From assembly GCA_947044365.1 (NCBI GenBank), contig OX345646.1, forward strand, positions 48,501 through 112,500: a stretch of DNA of 64,000 nt. Reading direction: 5' to 3'. Source of the DNA: Petrosia ficiformis (taxonomy: Eukaryota; Porifera; Demospongiae; Haplosclerida; Petrosiidae). A program made the position numbers and the translations under genes. This document shows, one piece after another, positions 62,297 through 64,000 of this stretch (positions within the stretch are counted from its first letter, which is position 1; each line of letters opens with the position of its first letter). Under the pieces are notes generated by a model. The model had not been told where the DNA came from. It saw only the letters and a program-made list of their open reading frames with translations, and ran no database searches.

Positions 62297-64000
62297 TACA
62301 TACATATACTAGTGGATACATATCTGCTATGTGATAAATAACTTGAGGAAGATTGTTGAAAATGGTTTGCATTTTAATGAAACATTCTAAAGCTAAATTC
62401 AATTCTCCTGTCTTCTTGTAAACTAGACCAAGATTAAACAATGCCTCTGAACAGGTAGCTTCTACAGATAAGGCCTCTTGATAATAATCAAGAGCTTTTT
62501 CATATTGCTGTGAAGCAAATAAACAATTCCCTTTATTCACTAGAGCTAGTGTGAGGGAGGATAAAGTGAGGGTCAATAGAGTGTGGGAGGATAGAGTGTG
62601 AGATTGAGGATAGAGTGAGGGACAATAGAGTAAGGAGGATAGAGTGAGGGTCAATAGAGTGTGGGATTGAGAATAGAGTGAGGAAGAATAGATTGAGGGA
62701 CAATAGAGTGTGGGATTGAGAATAGAGTGATAGAGTGTGGGATTGAGAATAGAGTGATAGAGTGTGGGATTGAGAATAGAGTGAGGAAGGATAGATTGAG
62801 GGACAATAGAGTGTGGGATTGAGGATAGAGTGAGGGTCAATAGAGTGTGGGATTGAGGATAGAGTGTGGGAGGTAGGGAGGGGATAATTATGTGAGTGTG
62901 TAGATTACAACAATACCATATGGATTATAATGATCTTGTTGTATTGCAACATCAACATATTTCTCAGCTTGTGAAATATCACCTTCCTATTATATAGTAC
63001 AGAGGAATCATATATACACACACACACATATATATATAAATTATATATTATAATATATATACATATATATATATACTGCATGTATATACGTACTTACAAG
63101 GAAGTATATAAAGGATAGGTTTGTTGCTGCAGTTCCAGCTATCTTACTATCTTTTCTTCCACATTCTTTCAAAGTTTCAATTGCCTATATAATGAACGTA
63201 ATTAATTAATACTATTGTAATGAATAATTAATGAGCTCATTAACCCTGGGAATATCACTGTCTCTTAGAAATGTTAGTGCTTTAGTGATCTCTAATTCAG
63301 AAGATAGTTCAGAATGACGTGATGACTTTACTACCTCAATACACCTGATAATATAACCAATTAATTATAACTTATGAATAAATAATGAGATAATTATACC
63401 AGTCAAATCCACTTGCAAATGATCCTTCAATTACTGGAGCAATTAATTTAGCTGCATTCAGAATAGTTTGCTCAGCTTTTCTCTGTTCCTCTCTCTCTAT
63501 CTTACTAAGAGAATCATCTTTGATTGCTTCAATCAATAATCTTTGATTAGGGTCATCATCCTATACAGTATGTATATATCTATTATATCTATCTATACAT
63601 GTACATACATACATACATACATACATACATACATACATACATACATACATACATACACACATACACTCATACATACATACATACATACATACATACATGC
63701 ATACATACATACATACATACATACATACATACATACATACATACATACATACATGCATACATGTATACATGCATACATACATCAGTTGGATAATATCGGT
63801 CTTCATCTATTTCAGTTCCTGTTGATATTAATGTCATTCTTTGAAAATGTCTTTTCAATTTCTCTTTATCACCCAGAGAATGATAACACAAGAGAAGATT
63901 CATCGCTGTGCAATAGATAGATAGATAGATGGATAGATGAATAGATATATTACCTGTTCTAAAGTCCACCTTGTCCTTCGTTTCAGAATGTATGTGCTCA
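60625..64000 (-). CDS. IFT88: IFT88, intraflagellar transport TPR protein (partial)
   Basis: C-terminal part of IFT88, the IFT-B core TPR subunit needed to build cilia. Exons on the minus strand: >64000-63954, 63905-63781, 63560-63400, 63344-63245, 63184-63098, 62986-62917, 62545-62320, 62143-62105, 62057-61946, 61900-61785, 61365-61313, 61251-61079, 60950-60854, 60794-60625. The TPR array shows NKGNCLFASQQYEKALDYYQ, EALFNLGLVYKKTGELNLAL, LIPTDPGVLQRLGEIYD, DRSQAFQYYYESFRY, VISWLGAYYMDSQFCDKAVH and NWQLMTASCYRKTGNYQLAL. The tail is Gly/Ser/Lys-rich then acidic, ending ELDDDLLPE as in vertebrates. The 5' half lies beyond the window. Introns are loaded with ACAT and GA-type repeats. Confidence 0.95.
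60956..61044. repeat. Self-complementary ATGT/TACG/ACAT microsatellite
   Basis: (ATGT)n turns into (ACGT)n and then (ACAT)n, so the tract is its own inverted repeat over roughly 85 bp, within an IFT88 intron. It could fold into a cruciform or hairpin. The centre is one of few CpG clusters in the window. Confidence 0.85.
61383..61660. repeat. 27-bp minisatellite in IFT88 intron
   Basis: About nine copies of a 27-nt unit, GTTACTATAAATAGAACTAA plus ATGTGTA. They are followed by inverted words (ACTATTTATAGTAAC at 61671-61690 and 61731-61746). It fills most of intron 61366-61784. Confidence 0.9.
62185..62310. repeat. (ACAT)n microsatellite, IFT88 intron
   Basis: Mostly pure ACAT units with ACAC at the right end, in the intron between exons 62545-62320 and 62143-62105. 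Confidence 0.85.
62555..62880. repeat. Purine-rich minisatellite, IFT88 intron
   Basis: Imperfect 15-35 bp units such as AGAGTGTGGGATTGAGAATA on the plus strand; that strand is almost all A, G and T with very few C. On the IFT88 transcript this is a C/U-rich tract between exons 62986-62917 and 62545-62320. Confidence 0.9.
63600..63782. repeat. (ACAT)n microsatellite, IFT88 intron
   Basis: About 180 bp of almost pure ACAT units directly next to a splice donor of IFT88: the donor GTATGT at 63780 is itself in repeat sequence. Reading frames crossing it are repeat artefacts. Confidence 0.9.

Noticed and set aside
63560..63806. Frames of Tyr-Ile-His-Thr or Met-Tyr-Val-Cys
   Set aside because: Artefacts of the (ACAT)n microsatellite inside an IFT88 intron.

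Overview
This is a 64 kb stretch of a compact, AT-rich animal nuclear genome. Almost every gene is split by short introns (typically 40-60 bp, GT-AG, often phase 1). Intergenic gaps are often below 150 bp. The gene set is metazoan: IFT88, CCDC181, TRPA, two calponin-family genes, TULP4, RMI1, SMCR8. Gene density, tiny introns and lineage-specific Ig-like or cysteine-rich membrane proteins suggest a demosponge such as Amphimedon. That assignment is inference. No bacterial, phage or viral element was seen.

Layout, left to right: SMCR8 (-, 3' part off the edge) | FLASH/CASP8AP2-like (+) | cysteine-rich membrane protein (+) | CCDC181 (-) | Ig-like single-pass receptor (+) | TULP4 (-) | His/Pro-rich orphan (-) | RPF2 (+) | paired/Tc1-type HTH protein (-) | SETMAR-type SET methyltransferase (-) | CHAF1B (+) | CEP126-like (-) | GPN2 (+) | tRNA-Lys(UUU) (-) | HDHD3 (-) | ASCC3 (+, 34 exons, intron with a 171-bp satellite) | TRPA channel (-) | TMEM230 (-) | TMEM39 (-) | tectonin-repeat protein (+) | RMI1 (-) | importin-alpha 1 (-) | importin-alpha 2 (+) | transgelin/calponin 1 (+) | transgelin/calponin 2 (+) | IFT88 (-, 5' part off the right edge).

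I rebuilt exon chains from splice sites, reading frame and family similarity. For nearly all genes the exon lengths sum to an exact codon count and a family-typical protein length (ASCC3 2204 aa, TRPA 1242, TULP4 774, importins 542 and 510, RPF2 299, RMI1 467). Start codons were checked as ATG; several open frames that extend further upstream begin at GTG and were shortened.

The genes do not form one pathway. The organisation is striking: eight head-to-head pairs with 23-290 bp between start codons, and recognisable promoter words (E2F, CRE, RFX X-box, NRF1 palindrome, CACGTG E-box). The ciliary genes are CCDC181, IFT88 and perhaps the CEP126-like gene. Recent duplications are visible as an inverted importin-alpha pair with shared intron positions, a tandem calponin pair with an extra first exon, and a decayed importin 3' fragment. 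Introns carry a 171-bp satellite, several minisatellites, long microsatellites and a near-perfect hairpin. The least explained proteins are the Ig-like receptor with an unrecognised cytoplasmic domain, the HTH protein beside the SET gene, the His/Pro-rich orphan and the cysteine-rich membrane protein.
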